Below the pieces are notes generated by a model. It ran no database searches. It was given only the letters and a program-made list of their open reading frames with translations, and was not told the DNA's origin. A DNA stretch of 64,000 bases, taken from contig NZ_AGAV01000016.1 in assembly GCF_000224785.1 (NCBI RefSeq), forward strand, positions 1 through 64,000. The letters run 5' to 3'. Each line of letters opens with the position of its first letter. Within the stretch, counting starts at the first letter, position 1. Positions 1-10,728 of this stretch are shown here, piece by piece. Position numbers and translations under genes: made by a program. The stretch is from Lentibacillus jeotgali (lineage in GTDB: Bacteria; Bacillota; Bacilli; Bacillales; Amphibacillaceae).

Positions 1-1
1 A

Positions 2-817
2 TGGCGCGAGCAGAATGAAGATGCATACATCCCAACCGTTAAGGAATTGAAAAAAGAAGATAAAGATTTCGAATATCTTTTCTGGGTAAGCTCAATGGGG
101 TCATTTGACAACCGTAGCCAAAAAATCGCGCTTGCGTTTGCCAAATTGATGAATCAAGCAGGCATCAGCTTTGCCATCCTTGGAAATAAAGAGCAAAACT
201 CGGGTGATACAGCGCGCCGTATCGGAAATGAGTTTTTATTCCAGGAAATCGCCGAGAAAAACATCAAGGAATTTGAAAAGCATGACGTGAAGAAAATCGT
301 GACCATTGATCCGCACGCCTATAATATTTTCAAAAATGAATACCCTGATTTCGGGTTCGAAGCGGAAGTTTATCACCATACTCAGATGCTGTATGATCTC
401 GTCATGAATGGCAAGCTGAAACCGCAGCGTGAAATCAATCAGAAACTCACCTATCATGATTCCTGTTATCTAGGACGATACAATGGCGTTTATGATCCGC
501 CAAGAGAAATTCTGAAATCCATCCCGGGACTTGATCTGGTCGAGATGGACCGGAGCCGTGAAAACGGCATGTGCTGCGGTGCCGGCGGCGGTCTGATGTG
601 GACGGAAGACACAACAGGAAACCGTATCAACGTGGCCCGCACCGAACAGGCAATGGAGACTGAATCGACGATGATTTCCAGTGCATGTCCATTCTGCCTC
701 ACGATGCTCAGTGACGGGACGAAAGCGAAAGAAGTTGAGGAAGACATCAGTACCATGGATGTTGCTGAAATTCTGGCATTGTCAGTGCTGGTGGATGATG
801 AACAGAAGACTGCTTAA
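2..817 (+). CDS. fadF: FadF-like (Fe-S)-binding oxidoreductase, C-terminal part
   Basis: The window opens inside this gene; the reading frame is open from base 2 and the start lies off the left edge. The visible 271 residues carry the cysteine-rich CCG-type modules of heterodisulfide-reductase/GlcF-like proteins: HDSCYLGR followed by the CCGAGGG motif, then a late SACPFC motif. In B. subtilis, FadF is a membrane-linked iron-sulfur protein thought to pass electrons from acyl-CoA dehydrogenases to the quinone pool. The following genes for thiolase, hydroxyacyl-CoA dehydrogenase and two acyl-CoA dehydrogenases fit that role. A strong hairpin terminator follows at 954-982, so the downstream genes probably have their own promoter. 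The family assignment is firm; the exact electron partner is inferred. Confidence 0.85.
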   Translation, partial: WREQNEDAYIPTVKELKKEDKDFEYLFWVSSMGSFDNRSQKIALAFAKLMNQAGISFAILGNKEQNSGDTARRIGNEFLFQEIAEKNIKEFEKHDVKKIVTIDPHAYNIFKNEYPDFGFEAEVYHHTQMLYDLVMNGKLKPQREINQKLTYHDSCYLGRYNGVYDPPREILKSIPGLDLVEMDRSRENGMCCGAGGGLMWTEDTTGNRINVARTEQAMETESTMISSACPFCLTMLSDGTKAKEVEEDISTMDVAEILALSVLVDDEQKTA

Positions 818-953
818 AGATTTGAGGGCTTTGAAATTCGTGCGACACAGCACCAGAATCGCGCGGCGCGATACGGGAACAGACAGATTGACCCATCCCG
901 ACGGGACAGGATCAGCCTGAATTAGTGACACAAACCTGAAGTCAGTATATCTT

Positions 954-982
954 GAGGGGCAGTTGTACAACGCCCCTCTCCA
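954..982 (+). terminator. Rho-independent terminator after fadF
   Basis: Seven-base stem GAGGGGC/GCCCCTC (954-960 with 972-978), 11-base loop, followed by a short T-rich run. It ends the fadF transcript. The rest of the 818-1097 gap shows no gene. Confidence 0.7.
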
Positions 983-1097
983 TTTTGGATCTGTGCTGAG
1001 CGAGCGTTCGGTCAAAAAACAAATACCCGCTCAACTCAACAGAGTAAGCGATACCATATGAATCTATGAATATATAAATTGAAAGGATGTCGATTGT

Positions 1098-2285
1098 ATG
1101 CGAAAGACGGTTATTGTATCTGGTGCACGGACGCCATTTGGAAAATTTGGAGGGGCATTGAAGCCGTTCACAGCATCACAGCTGGGCGGTGCAGTCATTA
1201 AAGAAGCACTTAAGCGAGCAGGGCTGGATGGAGAAAAAGTTGATGAGGTTATGATCGGCAATGTCCTGCAGGGAGGGCAGGGCCAGATCCCTTCCCGGCA
1301 GGCAGCACGTGAAGCGGGCATCCCATGGGAAGTCAAAACCGAAACGATCAACAAGGTATGTGCATCAGGACTTCGCAGTGTGACCCTTGCCGATCAGCTG
1401 ATCCGCCTTGGTGATGAAGACATTATTGTTGCTGGCGGAATGGAAAGTATGAGCAACGCCCCATATATTTTACCCGATGCCCGGTGGGGAAATCGCATGG
1501 GTGATAAAAAGATCGTCGATATGATGGTACATGACGGATTGACTTGTTCATTTGCCGGTGTTCACATGGGCACTTATGGCAACAGCACCGCAGAGGAATA
1601 CGGATTAACAAGAGAAGCGCAGGATGAATGGTCATATCGCAGTCATCAGCGGGCAGCGAGGGCAATTGAAGACGATAAATTTGCTGAAGAAATCGTTCCG
1701 CTTGAGGTTCCACAGCGGAAAGGTGATCCAATCACAATTGATATTGACGAGGCGCCACGCAAGGATACAAGTGTTGATGTCCTTTCGAAATTACGTCCGG
1801 CGTTTGATAAAGACGGCACGATAACAGCCGGAAATGCCCCGGGCGTCAATGACGGTGCGGGTGCATTTGTTGTCATGTCTGACGAAGCAGCAGAACAGCT
1901 TGGCAAAACACCGATGGCAGTAATTCATGGCCATGCGGAAGTGGCTGTTGAATCCAAAGACTTTCCGAAAACCCCGGGACTGGTCATCAATAAGCTGCTT
2001 GAAAAGACCGGTTACGCCAAAGAGGATATTGACTTGTACGAAATTAATGAAGCGTTTGCGGCTGTATCCCTCGCGAGCGGGAAAATCGCGGATATTGATC
2101 CAGAAAAAATCAACGTAAACGGCGGAGCGGTCGCATTGGGTCATCCAATCGGTGCAAGCGGTGCGCGCATTATTCTGACGCTAATCCATGAATTACAGCG
2201 GCGCGGCGGTGGACACGGCGTTGCAGCCATCTGCAGCGGCGGCGGCCAGGGTGACGCGATAATGGTGGAAGTACCGAAGCAATGA
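1098..2285 (+). CDS. mmgA: Acetyl-CoA C-acetyltransferase (thiolase)
   Basis: A 395-residue thiolase, the normal length for biosynthetic/degradative thiolase II. It cleaves acetoacetyl-CoA to two acetyl-CoA, or condenses them. The nucleophilic cysteine lies in KVCASGLRS (about residue 88), the histidine in GHPIGASG (about 350), and the second catalytic cysteine in ICSGGGQG near the C-terminus. The ATG start follows GAAAGGATG. The next genes encode 3-hydroxybutyryl-CoA dehydrogenase and acyl-CoA dehydrogenases, the same order as mmgABC of B. subtilis, so a role in short-chain acyl-CoA breakdown is likely. The symbol is assigned by family and order, not by function shown here. Confidence 0.93.
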   Translation: MRKTVIVSGARTPFGKFGGALKPFTASQLGGAVIKEALKRAGLDGEKVDEVMIGNVLQGGQGQIPSRQAAREAGIPWEVKTETINKVCASGLRSVTLADQLIRLGDEDIIVAGGMESMSNAPYILPDARWGNRMGDKKIVDMMVHDGLTCSFAGVHMGTYGNSTAEEYGLTREAQDEWSYRSHQRAARAIEDDKFAEEIVPLEVPQRKGDPITIDIDEAPRKDTSVDVLSKLRPAFDKDGTITAGNAPGVNDGAGAFVVMSDEAAEQLGKTPMAVIHGHAEVAVESKDFPKTPGLVINKLLEKTGYAKEDIDLYEINEAFAAVSLASGKIADIDPEKINVNGGAVALGHPIGASGARIILTLIHELQRRGGGHGVAAICSGGGQGDAIMVEVPKQ

Positions 2286-2347
2286 GAATAGCTACACAGT
2301 GTTTTTGCTAAAGTTCACATTTTCAATCCAAAGGAGGTAACGAGATC

Positions 2348-3199
2348 ATGACTATGAAAAAGATTATGGTGATTGGGGCTGGCCAGATGGGCTCAGGAAT
2401 CGCTCAAGTCTGCGCCCAGTCCGGTTACGACGTTTTATTAAATGATGTTAATGAAGAAGCTCTTCAGAAAGGCATGCAAAACATCGATAAGCATTTAACA
2501 AGGTCTGTTGCTAAAGAACGCATCAGCGAGCAGGAAAAAAATGACACCATTAAACGGTTGAAATCGACAACAGCTATACAGGATGTCAAAGATTGCGATA
2601 TGACGATTGAAGCGATTGTCGAAAACATGGATGTGAAAACAAACGTGTTCCGTCAGCTGGATGAATATGCACCTGAACACGCGATTCTGGCAACCAACAC
2701 ATCATCACTTCCGATTACGGAAATCGCAGCATCGACAAACCGGGCGGAACAGGTTATCGGGATGCACTTCATGAACCCGGTTCCGGTGATGAAGCTTGTG
2801 GAAGTCATCCGCGGACTGCAGACAAGTGATGAAACATATGAAGCGGTTGCCGATATGGCGAAAAAGCTTTCTAAAACATCTGTGGAAGTGAATGATTACC
2901 CGGGATTTGCTGCTAACCGGATTTTAATGCCGATGATTAACGAAGCCATTTTTGCCCTGCATGAAGGTGTCGCATCGGTCGAGGATATTGATACGGTTAT
3001 GAAACTCGGCATGAATCATCCAATGGGCCCGCTGACACTGGCTGATTTTATCGGGCTGGATACGTGCCTTTACATTATGGAAGTGCTGCATGACGGTTTT
3101 GGCGACAGCAAATACCGCCCATGCCCGCTCCTTAGAAAATATGTCAACGCCGGCTGGTACGGCAAAAAGTCAGGTAGGGGCTTTTATCAGTATAGCTGA
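2348..3199 (+). CDS. mmgB: 3-hydroxybutyryl-CoA dehydrogenase
   Basis: A 283-residue soluble enzyme interconverting 3-hydroxybutyryl-CoA and acetoacetyl-CoA with NAD(P). The N-terminal Rossmann motif is [11 protein letters not shown] (residues about 9-19). The catalytic histidine is in [15 protein letters not shown], with the family-typical [11 protein letters not shown] before it and a C-terminal 3HCDH domain ending in [14 protein letters not shown]. The start at 2348 is 10 bases after AAAGGAGG; an ATG two codons later is too far from it. The gene lies 62 bases after the thiolase gene and 39 before an acyl-CoA dehydrogenase gene, consistent with one operon. Confidence 0.93.
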   Translation: MTMKKIMVIGAGQMGSGIAQVCAQSGYDVLLNDVNEEALQKGMQNIDKHLTRSVAKERISEQEKNDTIKRLKSTTAIQDVKDCDMTIEAIVENMDVKTNVFRQLDEYAPEHAILATNTSSLPITEIAASTNRAEQVIGMHFMNPVPVMKLVEVIRGLQTSDETYEAVADMAKKLSKTSVEVNDYPGFAANRILMPMINEAIFALHEGVASVEDIDTVMKLGMNHPMGPLTLADFIGLDTCLYIMEVLHDGFGDSKYRPCPLLRKYVNAGWYGKKSGRGFYQYS

Positions 3200-3238
3200 T
3201 TCAACATCCACGATTTACGAAAAAGGAGGCCTTCGCAT

Positions 3239-4378
3239 ATGAACCTTCACTTAACCGAAGAACAGGAAATGATGCGTAAAATGGTCCGGGATTTTGCCGT
3301 AAATGACGTGCAACCGGAAGTTGAGCGGATGGAACGAGAAGAGAGGTTCCCAGTCGAAATTATCCGTAAAATGGGCGAACTCGGGCTAATGGGGGTTCCG
3401 ATTCCTGAAAAATATGGCGGAAGTGGAATGGATTACACGTGTTATATCATTGCCATCAATGAACTTGCTAAAGTCAGTGCGACGCTTGCTGTTATCCTGT
3501 CGGTTCATACATCGGTCGGCACCAATCCGATCCTGTCCTTCGGCAATGAGGAGCAGAAAAACAAGTATCTGCCCAAGCTTGCTTCAGGTCAATATCTTGG
3601 AGCGTTCGCCCTGACAGAACCCGGCGCCGGATCTGATGCCGCCAACTTGAAGACAAGAGCCGTAAAAGACGGGGATAGCTACATACTTAAAGGCTCCAAA
3701 ATTTTTATTACAAACGGCGGGCAGGCTGATACATATATCACGTTTGCCCGTACAAGTGATGAACCCGGCTCAAAAGGGGTCAGCGCCTTCGTTGTCGAAA
3801 AAGATACTCCAGGTCTGGAAATTGGGAAACCCGAAAAGAAAATGGGACTGCACGGTTCGAATACTGTTCAGCTCAGCTTTGATCATTGTGTTGTTCCAAA
3901 AGAGCAGCTCCTTGGGGAAGAGGGCGACGGTTTCAAAATTGCAATGGCCAATTTGAATGTTGGACGCATCGGCATTGCCGCCCAGGCTCTCGGAATTGGT
4001 GAGGCAGCCCTTGAATACGCTGTGGCTTATGCAAAAGAGCGTGAGCAATTCGGTAAACCAATTGCCGAGAATCAGGGAATCGCATTTAAGCTTGCGGATA
4101 TGGCCACCGAAGTCGAAGCGGCTAAACTATTGGTCTACCAGGCTGCAGATTTGGTTGAACAAGGTGTGCCATCAAGCAAGGAAGCATCAATGGCCAAAAT
4201 GTATGCATCTAAGACAGCACGTAAAGCAGCCATTGAAGCGGTACAGGTTTATGGTGGTTATGGCTATACAGAGGACTATCCGGTAGAGCGACTTTTCCGT
4301 GATGCCAAAGTGACGGAAATTTATGAAGGAACAAATGAAATCCAGCATATCGTCATAGCAAAGAACCTACTTGACTGA
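3239..4378 (+). CDS. mmgC: Acyl-CoA dehydrogenase (short/medium chain type)
   Basis: A 379-residue flavoprotein of the acyl-CoA dehydrogenase family, which introduces the trans-2,3 double bond into acyl-CoA and passes electrons to ETF. Family signatures are present: ALTEPGAGSDAA (about residue 125, FAD/substrate binding), FGKPIAENQ, QVYGGYGYTEDYPVERLFRDAK, and the C-terminal [10 protein letters not shown] with the catalytic-base glutamate. The start follows AAAAGGAGG. The next gene encodes a second, clearly related but distinct, acyl-CoA dehydrogenase of the same length, suggesting old duplication with split substrate range. Chain-length preference cannot be read from the sequence. Confidence 0.92.
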   Translation: MNLHLTEEQEMMRKMVRDFAVNDVQPEVERMEREERFPVEIIRKMGELGLMGVPIPEKYGGSGMDYTCYIIAINELAKVSATLAVILSVHTSVGTNPILSFGNEEQKNKYLPKLASGQYLGAFALTEPGAGSDAANLKTRAVKDGDSYILKGSKIFITNGGQADTYITFARTSDEPGSKGVSAFVVEKDTPGLEIGKPEKKMGLHGSNTVQLSFDHCVVPKEQLLGEEGDGFKIAMANLNVGRIGIAAQALGIGEAALEYAVAYAKEREQFGKPIAENQGIAFKLADMATEVEAAKLLVYQAADLVEQGVPSSKEASMAKMYASKTARKAAIEAVQVYGGYGYTEDYPVERLFRDAKVTEIYEGTNEIQHIVIAKNLLD

Positions 4379-4400
4379 GTTTTACCCACAATCCGGTATG

Positions 4401-4417
4401 ACGAATGAATCATTCGT
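4401..4417. promoter_or_regulatory. Perfect palindrome, candidate TetR/FadR-type operator
   Basis: Arms ACGAATGA and TCATTCGT are separated by one base, placed between the two acyl-CoA dehydrogenase genes and just upstream of the GAAGGGAG ribosome site of the second. The arms resemble those of the B. subtilis FadR box (TGAATGA...TCATTCA, from memory), but the spacer is shorter. A TetR-family gene lies at 6425. Binding is inferred. I saw no second copy in the cluster. Confidence 0.4.
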
Positions 4418-4438
4418 TTTGAAGGGAGATCGTATTCA

Positions 4439-5578
4439 ATGAATTTTCAACTGACTGAAGAACAGGAAATGCTGCGCAAGATGGTCCGTGATTTTGCTAA
4501 AAATGATGTGGAACCGACGGCAGCCGAACGTGATGAAGAAGAACGCTTTGATCGCGGGATTTTTGACAAAATGGCTGAGCTGGGTCTGACAGGTATTCCC
4601 TGGCCGGAAAAATATGGCGGAATCGATTCCGACTATGTCAGTTATGTGATTGCGGTTGAGGAGCTGTCACGTGTGTGTGCGTCAACTGGCGTAACGTTAT
4701 CAGCACACCTTTCACTGGCGAGCTGGCCGATTTACAAATATGGAAGCGAAGAACAGAAGAAAACATTCCTGTACCGTCTGGCAACCGGGGAAGCACTGGG
4801 AGCTTATGCGTTGTCTGAGCCGGGATCAGGCAGTGATGCAGCCGGCATGAAAACGGTTGCCAAAAAAGATGGCGATGACTATATCCTGAATGGCAACAAA
4901 GTCTGGATCTCCAACGGTGGTGTGGCCGATATCTACATTGTCTTTGCGATGACGGATCCCGAAGCACGGCACAAAGGTATCAGTGCATTCATCGTGGAAA
5001 AGGATACGGAAGGTTTTACCACCGGCAAGAAGGAAAAGAAGCTCGGTATCCGTTCATCACCTACGACTGAACTGATTTTTGAAAACTGCCGCGTGCCAAA
5101 GGAAAACCTGCTTGGTGCGGAGCGTGAAGGATTCAAAATCGCCATGACGACACTTGATGGCGGACGCAATGGCATTGCAGCCCAGGCGCTGGGGATCGCT
5201 CAGGGTGCGCTCGACGCAGCAGTAGACTATGCGAAAGGACGCGAGCAGTTCGGCAAACCGATTGCCGTCAATCAGGGTATCTCGTTTAAGCTAGCAGATA
5301 TGGCGACAGAAATTGAAGCATCTCGTCTATTAACCTACCAGGCAGCATGGCTTGAGTCAGAAGGAAAGCCATACGGAAAAGCGTCGGCCATGTCCAAACT
5401 GTACGCCGGTGATACGGCGATGCGCGTTACGACTGAAGCGGTTCAGGTATTTGGCGGCTATGGTTACACGAAAGACTATCCCGTCGAACGCTACATGCGT
5501 GATGCTAAAATCACACAAATCTATGAAGGAACAAACGAGATCCAGCGCCTTGTAATTGGCCGGATGCTGACGAAATAG
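4439..5578 (+). CDS. Acyl-CoA dehydrogenase, second paralogue
   Basis: A 379-residue acyl-CoA dehydrogenase, similar throughout to the preceding gene product. Motifs: [45 protein letters not shown] and the terminal [11 protein letters not shown] with the catalytic glutamate. It should oxidise an acyl-CoA with ETF as acceptor, in the cytoplasm. The start follows GAAGGGAG. The upstream gap holds a perfect 17-base palindrome that could be an operator. Neighbouring icmF and meaB remnants suggest branched or butyryl-type acyl-CoAs as substrates, but this is inference. Confidence 0.92.
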   Translation: MNFQLTEEQEMLRKMVRDFAKNDVEPTAAERDEEERFDRGIFDKMAELGLTGIPWPEKYGGIDSDYVSYVIAVEELSRVCASTGVTLSAHLSLASWPIYKYGSEEQKKTFLYRLATGEALGAYALSEPGSGSDAAGMKTVAKKDGDDYILNGNKVWISNGGVADIYIVFAMTDPEARHKGISAFIVEKDTEGFTTGKKEKKLGIRSSPTTELIFENCRVPKENLLGAEREGFKIAMTTLDGGRNGIAAQALGIAQGALDAAVDYAKGREQFGKPIAVNQGISFKLADMATEIEASRLLTYQAAWLESEGKPYGKASAMSKLYAGDTAMRVTTEAVQVFGGYGYTKDYPVERYMRDAKITQIYEGTNEIQRLVIGRMLTK

Positions 5579-5593
5579 TTTAATGGGGTCGTT

Positions 5594-5697
5594 TTGGCTC
5601 AAGTTGTCATAGAATCGGCTCAAGTCACATGATTTTGGCTCAAGTTGTCACAAAATCGGCTCAAGTTCACAATTTTTTCGCTGAAGTTCACAATTTC
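5594..5697 (+). repeat. Intergenic array, family 1 (GGCTCAAGTTGTCACA core)
   Basis: Five consecutive degenerate units of about 20-22 bases, each beginning GGCTCAAGT (the last GCTGAAGT) followed by TGTCAYA- or TCACA-like bases and an A/T-rich tail. They fill the gap between the second acyl-CoA dehydrogenase gene and the meaB remnant. The same core occurs in the opposite orientation at 20404-20509. No coding potential. Confidence 0.8.
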
Positions 5698-5795
5698 AAA
5701 AGGGCGCAGCATCGGCTGCACCATCGATTCACGTGAGCGCAGCACAACAACAAGCAAACCGGACACTGCCAATCTGCAGAAAGGAAGTCAAACAT

Positions 5796-6424
5796 ATGCA
5801 CCAACTCGTTGAACGAATGAAGGAAAACGACATACGAGCACTGGCCCGGGCGGTCTTGCCCGAGCAACCAAGGATGCGGTCAGGATATGTGACGCATTCG
5901 GATTTGATGTGGTGATTGTCGAAACGGTTGGTGTCGGCCAGTCGGAGCTTGATATTATGAAGGTCGTTGACACCACCGCACTTGTCCTGACCCCGAACAG
6001 TGGTGATGTGTTGCAGATATTCAAGGCCGGGATCATGGAGATAGCCGATATGTTCGTCATTAACAAGGCTGATCTTGATGGTGTCGGAAAACTGAAAGGC
6101 CTTCTGAAAGAGCTTGTCATGATGACGTCTAAGGACGCCCATAAAACACCAATCATTAAAATCATCACAACCGAAAATAAAGGAATTGACATGTTTTGGG
6201 AAAAAATCAATGAACATCATGATTACCTGTACAGGACAGAAGAAGGAGGCAGGCGCCGGAAACAACAGCAGGAGCTCGAAGTATATGAACTGATCCGCGA
6301 AGAAATCTGGCGTGATGTGAAAGCATACGCAGAACGTACAGACATGATTATTCAGGCAGACGATGATCCATATAAACGTGCGAAAGACATCTATAATCAA
6401 TGGAAAGAGGAAGGGGGCGGCTAA
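5796..6424 (+). pseudogene. meaB: meaB remnant: G-protein chaperone with an internal deletion and frameshift
   Basis: The first 19 codons (MHQLVERMKENDIRALARA, ATG at 5796 after AAAGGAAG) match a MeaB N-terminus. The reading then stops at 5913-5915. From about 5847, in another frame, a MeaB-like sequence resumes with GGLARATKDAVRICDAFGFD, then VIVETVGVGQSELDI, the NKAD guanine-specificity motif at about 6062 and a normal C-terminus to 6424. The Walker A/P-loop part, which should lie between ALARA and GGLARAT, is missing. Intact MeaB proteins are about 330-360 residues; about 210 codons remain. MeaB protects B12-dependent acyl-CoA mutases. The neighbouring icmF carries its own MeaB-like domain, which may explain why loss is tolerated. 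The stop of the remnant precedes the TetR gene directly. Confidence 0.85.
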
Positions 6425-7069
6425 ATGACAAAAAACCAAGTCGTTTCTTCTGTCAAAGATACCGATCTGGTTGAAAAACGCCGCAACCAGATGATCAAAG
6501 GTGCAATTGCTTTATTTAAGGAAAAAGGGTTCCACCGTACCACGACAAGAGAAATCGCCAAGGAATCGGGTTTCAGTATCGGAACCCTGTATGAATACAT
6601 TCGGACGAAAGAAGATGTGCTGTTCCTGGTGTGTGATGCGATATATGACCAGGTCAGGGAGCGTTTGGAAGCTTCCGGCGACTGGCAGAACCCATCGCTT
6701 GCCAATCTGGAAAAAGTTGTTGAATCGTATTTTTACCTGATGGATGACATGCAGGAAAAAATCATCATCATGTATCAGGAAGTCAAGTCACTCAAGAAAG
6801 AATCGATTGAATATGTTTTGCAGAAGGAGCGGGACATGGTCGCTATGCTCGAAAAAATGATTGTCACATGCCTGCCGGAAACTATTGGTAAACAGGATGC
6901 GGCGCTTATCGCCAACAATATTTTCGTTCAGGGGCAGATGTGGGGATTCAGAAGGTGGATGCTGCAAAAACAATTTACCCTGAAAGAGTACGCTGAACGC
7001 CAGATTCATTTTATGATGCAATCCCTGTCAATTGCCAGGATGGCGAAAAATAAGACACATGAAGCATGA
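6425..7069 (+). CDS. TetR/AcrR-family transcriptional regulator (FadR-like)
   Basis: A 214-residue regulator. The N-terminal helix-turn-helix is at about residues 22-68 (GAIALFKEKGFHRTTTREIAKE, then SGFSIGTLYEYIRTKEDVLF), followed by an all-helical ligand domain of the type that often binds acyl-CoA. The start ATG directly abuts the stop of the meaB remnant and uses GAAGGGGG. Position inside an acyl-CoA degradation cluster suggests it represses that cluster, as FadR does in B. subtilis. The ligand is not deducible. A palindrome at 4401-4417 is a possible target. Confidence 0.85.
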   Translation: MTKNQVVSSVKDTDLVEKRRNQMIKGAIALFKEKGFHRTTTREIAKESGFSIGTLYEYIRTKEDVLFLVCDAIYDQVRERLEASGDWQNPSLANLEKVVESYFYLMDDMQEKIIIMYQEVKSLKKESIEYVLQKERDMVAMLEKMIVTCLPETIGKQDAALIANNIFVQGQMWGFRRWMLQKQFTLKEYAERQIHFMMQSLSIARMAKNKTHEA

Positions 7070-7089
7070 GTTTTTGAAGGAGGGGTATC

Positions 7090-10000
7090 ATGGAACAAGT
7101 TCAAATCTATAAACCGGTCAACCCGGTCCGGTTCGTCACGGCATCGAGTTTGTATGATGGGCACGATGCCTCAATTAATATTATGCGCCGGATTCTTCAA
7201 TCAAGCGGGGCAGAGGTCGTTCATCTCGGGCACAACCGTTCAGTTGAAGAGGTCGTGTATGCCGCGGTTCAGGAGGATGCCCAGGGGATTGCCGTATCAT
7301 CCTATCAGGGCGGGCATGTGGAGTATTTTAAATACATGATTGATCTGCTCAATGAACTGGGTGCAAGCCACATTAACGTTTATGGCGGCGGTGGCGGAAC
7401 CATCATCCCGCGTGAAATCAAGGAACTCGAAGATTATGGTGTATCAAGTATCTTTTCACCGGATAATGGCCGTGACATGGGTCTTCAGGGCATGATTAAC
7501 AGTATGGTTGAAGAATGCGACTTCTTGCCGTCGGTTGACTTGAACGCGGAACAGAAGAAACTTACAGCGGGTGAACGGCAGGCAGTTGCCCGATTAATTA
7601 CCTATATCGAAAACCATGATGATGACGAAAAGCAAGCAGTCCTTAGTAAATTGCGGTCACAGTCGAATAATGCACCTGTTTTAGGCATTACCGGCACGGG
7701 CGGTGCGGGGAAAAGTTCATTGACCGATGAATTGATCCGCCGCTTTATCAATGAAATACCGGATAAGAAAATTGCCATCATTTCCATCGACCCAACGAAA
7801 AAGAAAACCGGCGGGGCGCTCCTCGGTGACCGGATCCGGATGAATGCGATTTTCACCGACCGTGTTTACATGCGGTCACTTGCAACACGCGGGTCAAGAA
7901 CAGAGCTGTCCCAGTCGCTTCAGGATGTGCTCGATGTTCTTCGCGCTTCCAATTACGATTTCATTATTGTTGAAACGAGCGGCATCGGCCAGGGCGATGC
8001 AGCCATTACAGATGTTACCGACCTGTCCATGTATGTGATGACGGCTGAATTCGGAGCGCCTTCACAACTTGAAAAAATCGACATGATCGATTTCGCCGAC
8101 TTTGTTGTTATTAATAAGTTTGAACAAAAGGGTTCCGAAGATGCGCTGAATCAGGTACGCAAACAATATCAGCGCAGCCACTTACTGTTCGGTGAAGCTA
8201 AAGAAATGTTCCCTGTTTTCGGCACAATTGCCAGCCAATTTAATGATGCAGGTACAAACGCGTTATTCGCATCGATGATTGACACGCTGAATGAAAGGTT
8301 CAGCTGGGACAATGCCGTTGATTTTGACCGGCATACGATTGCTGAAAAACAAAACATGATCATTACGAATGAGCGACGTCACTACTTGCAGGAAATTGCC
8401 CAGCATGTTCGCAGTTATCACGAAAATGCCGCAAAGCAAAGCGATATTGCACGAAAACTTTATCAGCTTGAAGGTGCTAAAAATGCCCTCGATGATGAAA
8501 GCGCTGGAGCCATCGACAAGGCCATTCAAACGTACGAGGAAAAATTGTCATCCGAGGCGAAAAAGCAACTGGATCATTGGGATGACACAAAAGAAAAATA
8601 CAGTCAGGATACGATGACATTCAAAATTCGCAACAAAGACATTGAAATGGAATTGAACACAGAATCTATTTCAGGGCTGAAAATCCCGAAAGTCATGCTG
8701 CCGAAATACTTGGACTGGGGTGATCGCCTGACGTGGCTGATGAAGGAAAATGTTCCGGGTTCGTTTCCATTCACAGCAGGTGTTTTCCCGTTCAAACGCA
8801 AAGGGGAAGATCCGACACGCCAGTTTGCCGGGGAAGGCACGCCGGAACGTACCAACCGCCGTTTCCATTATTTATCCGAAGACAGTGAAGCAAAACGGCT
8901 GTCAACAGCGTTTGACTCGGTAACCCTTTACGGGGAAGACCCGGCACCCCGCCCGGACATATACGGGAAAGTTGGCGAAAGCGGTGTCAGTATATGTACA
9001 CTGGACGATATGAAAAAACTGTATGATGGATTTGACCTGACCGATCCGAAGACATCTGTGTCGATGACGATCAATGGTCCCGCACCGATCATACTGGCCA
9101 TGTTCTTCAATACTGCGATCGATCAGCAGCTGGCGAAGTTCAGGGAGGACAATGGCCGTGAACCGACCCGGGAGGAGTATGAAAACTTAAGAGGCGAGAC
9201 GATTTCAGTCGTGCGCGGAACGGTTCAGGCGGATATTTTAAAAGAAGACCAGGGGCAAAACACCTGTATCTTCTCGACGGAGTTTGCATTGCGAATGATG
9301 GGTGATATCCAGCAATATTTTATTGATAAAAATGTGCGGAACTACTACTCGGTTTCGATTTCCGGCTATCACATTGCTGAAGCCGGTGCGAACCCGATCA
9401 CCCAGCTGGCCTTTACACTGGCAAACGGATTTACGTATGTTGAGTATTACTTGAGCCGCGGCATGGATGTGAATAAATTTGCACAGAATTTGTCGTTTTT
9501 CTTCTCCAACGGGCTTGACCCGGAATACACGGTAATCGGCCGGGTTGCCCGCCGTATTTGGGCGATAACGATGCGCGATAAATACAGTGCAGATGAGCGG
9601 AGCCAGAAATTGAAATATCATATCCAGACATCCGGTCGCTCCCTGCACGCTCAGGAAATTGACTTTAACGATATTCGGACGACACTGCAGGCACTTCTCG
9701 CGATACAGGATAATACAAATTCACTGCATACCAATGCTTACGATGAAGCGATCACGACACCGACAGAAGAGTCCGTACGTCGTGCGATGGCCATCCAGAT
9801 GATCATTAATAAGGAATTCGGCCTGACTAAGAACGAAAATTCGTTGCAGGGATCATTCATTGTGGAGGAACTGACCGATCTTGTCGAAGAAGCGGTCCTG
9901 CAGGAATTTGAAAAAATGAATGACCGCGGCGGCGTTCTTGGGGCCATGGAACGGCAATATCAGCGCGGAAAAATCCAGGAAGAGTCCTTGTACTATGAAG

Positions 10001-10320
10001 GCAAAAAACATTCCGGCGAGCTGCCGATTGTTGGGGTGAACACGTATGTTAGCCCGAATCCGACATCAGCGGATGACATCAATTCGATGGAACTGGCCCG
10101 AGCATCCAAAGAAGAAAAAGAACATCAAATCAGTGAGCTTCACAAATTTCAGGATGGACATAAAGGCCAGACGGAAGCGGCGCTTGAACAGCTGAAAAAA
10201 GTGGCAGCATCCGGCGGCAATATCTTTGCTGAATTAATGGAAACCGTGAAAGCTGCCAGCCTCGGTCAGATTACGAATGCGCTCTATGAGGTCGGCGGAC
10301 AATACAGACGGAATATGTAA
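7090..10320 (+). CDS. icmF: Fused isobutyryl-CoA mutase (IcmF)
   Basis: A 1076-residue B12 enzyme, the expected length for IcmF. In order: an N-terminal B12-binding domain (about 15-150) with [12 protein letters not shown] and GGGGTI; a MeaB-like GTPase domain (about 190-430) with P-loop [39 protein letters not shown] and NKFEQKG; a linker; and the mutase TIM-barrel domain (about 530-1076) with the substrate-site region [18 protein letters not shown] and [16 protein letters not shown]. It interconverts isobutyryl-CoA and butyryl-CoA, with GTP hydrolysis guarding cofactor loading. The start follows GAAGGAGGGG, 20 bases after the TetR gene. Related fused mutases can accept pivalyl-CoA or isovaleryl-CoA, so substrate is likely but not certain. 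Confidence 0.93.
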   Translation: MEQVQIYKPVNPVRFVTASSLYDGHDASINIMRRILQSSGAEVVHLGHNRSVEEVVYAAVQEDAQGIAVSSYQGGHVEYFKYMIDLLNELGASHINVYGGGGGTIIPREIKELEDYGVSSIFSPDNGRDMGLQGMINSMVEECDFLPSVDLNAEQKKLTAGERQAVARLITYIENHDDDEKQAVLSKLRSQSNNAPVLGITGTGGAGKSSLTDELIRRFINEIPDKKIAIISIDPTKKKTGGALLGDRIRMNAIFTDRVYMRSLATRGSRTELSQSLQDVLDVLRASNYDFIIVETSGIGQGDAAITDVTDLSMYVMTAEFGAPSQLEKIDMIDFADFVVINKFEQKGSEDALNQVRKQYQRSHLLFGEAKEMFPVFGTIASQFNDAGTNALFASMIDTLNERFSWDNAVDFDRHTIAEKQNMIITNERRHYLQEIAQHVRSYHENAAKQSDIARKLYQLEGAKNALDDESAGAIDKAIQTYEEKLSSEAKKQLDHWDDTKEKYSQDTMTFKIRNKDIEMELNTESISGLKIPKVMLPKYLDWGDRLTWLMKENVPGSFPFTAGVFPFKRKGEDPTRQFAGEGTPERTNRRFHYLSEDSEAKRLSTAFDSVTLYGEDPAPRPDIYGKVGESGVSICTLDDMKKLYDGFDLTDPKTSVSMTINGPAPIILAMFFNTAIDQQLAKFREDNGREPTREEYENLRGETISVVRGTVQADILKEDQGQNTCIFSTEFALRMMGDIQQYFIDKNVRNYYSVSISGYHIAEAGANPITQLAFTLANGFTYVEYYLSRGMDVNKFAQNLSFFFSNGLDPEYTVIGRVARRIWAITMRDKYSADERSQKLKYHIQTSGRSLHAQEIDFNDIRTTLQALLAIQDNTNSLHTNAYDEAITTPTEESVRRAMAIQMIINKEFGLTKNENSLQGSFIVEELTDLVEEAVLQEFEKMNDRGGVLGAMERQYQRGKIQEESLYYEGKKHSGELPIVGVNTYVSPNPTSADDINSMELARASKEEKEHQISELHKFQDGHKGQTEAALEQLKKVAASGGNIFAELMETVKAASLGQITNALYEVGGQYRRNM

Positions 10321-10340
10321 GGCTCGAATGATCAGGATGT

Positions 10341-10369
10341 AAGGAATCGGAACAAAGCCGATTCCTTTA
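10341..10369 (+). terminator. Terminator after icmF
   Basis: Perfect 10-base stem AAGGAATCGG/CCGATTCCTT with a 7-base loop and trailing T. It ends the acyl-CoA cluster transcript. Confidence 0.75.
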
Positions 10370-10374
10370 CCCCC

Positions 10375-10550
10375 GCATGTAACGCGCAGTAAAGACCCCG
10401 CTTCAATATTTTTTGGAAATCGGGAGAGATAAGCGGAGGTCCAGTTGCTTGTAAATAGGGGGGGTGGACATAACATAACTAAAATAGCCAACTCTAAAGA
10501 TGAACCATACACTGCTTTAGCGGAGGAAATATACGTAGACTCCAGTTAAT
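10375..10550. repeat. Decayed repeat elements between icmF and rpoE
   Basis: Bases about 10381-10455 resemble, in degenerate form, the element at 56095-56170 (CAGTAA, GACCCC, then GATAAGY and a pyrimidine/purine run). Bases about 10450-10550 (GTGGACATAA, CCAACTCTAAAGA, AGGAAATATACGTAGACTCC) match the left part of the full element at 51453-51694 but stop after TAGACTCC. The remainder of the 408-base gap holds the rpoE promoter and no gene. Confidence 0.65.
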
Positions 10551-10633
10551 AGAGATTATACATAACATGTGTTTCAATTAGACTGATTTTAATTAATTTG
10601 TTTTTCCGCTGGCATATTCCGCCTATTTTTGTT

Positions 10634-10639
10634 TATAAT
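10634..10639 (+). promoter_or_regulatory. Putative -10 box for rpoE
   Basis: A TATAAT hexamer about 90 bases before rpoE; the -35 region (around CTGGCA at 10609) is weak. Offered as a candidate only. Confidence 0.4.
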
Positions 10640-10728
10640 GAATGGTATGATTTGAACAAATCGCTAAATGTTAACAATCAGGCGAGAATGCCCTGACTAT
10701 GAAATATATATAAAGGGAGTGCGGTACC

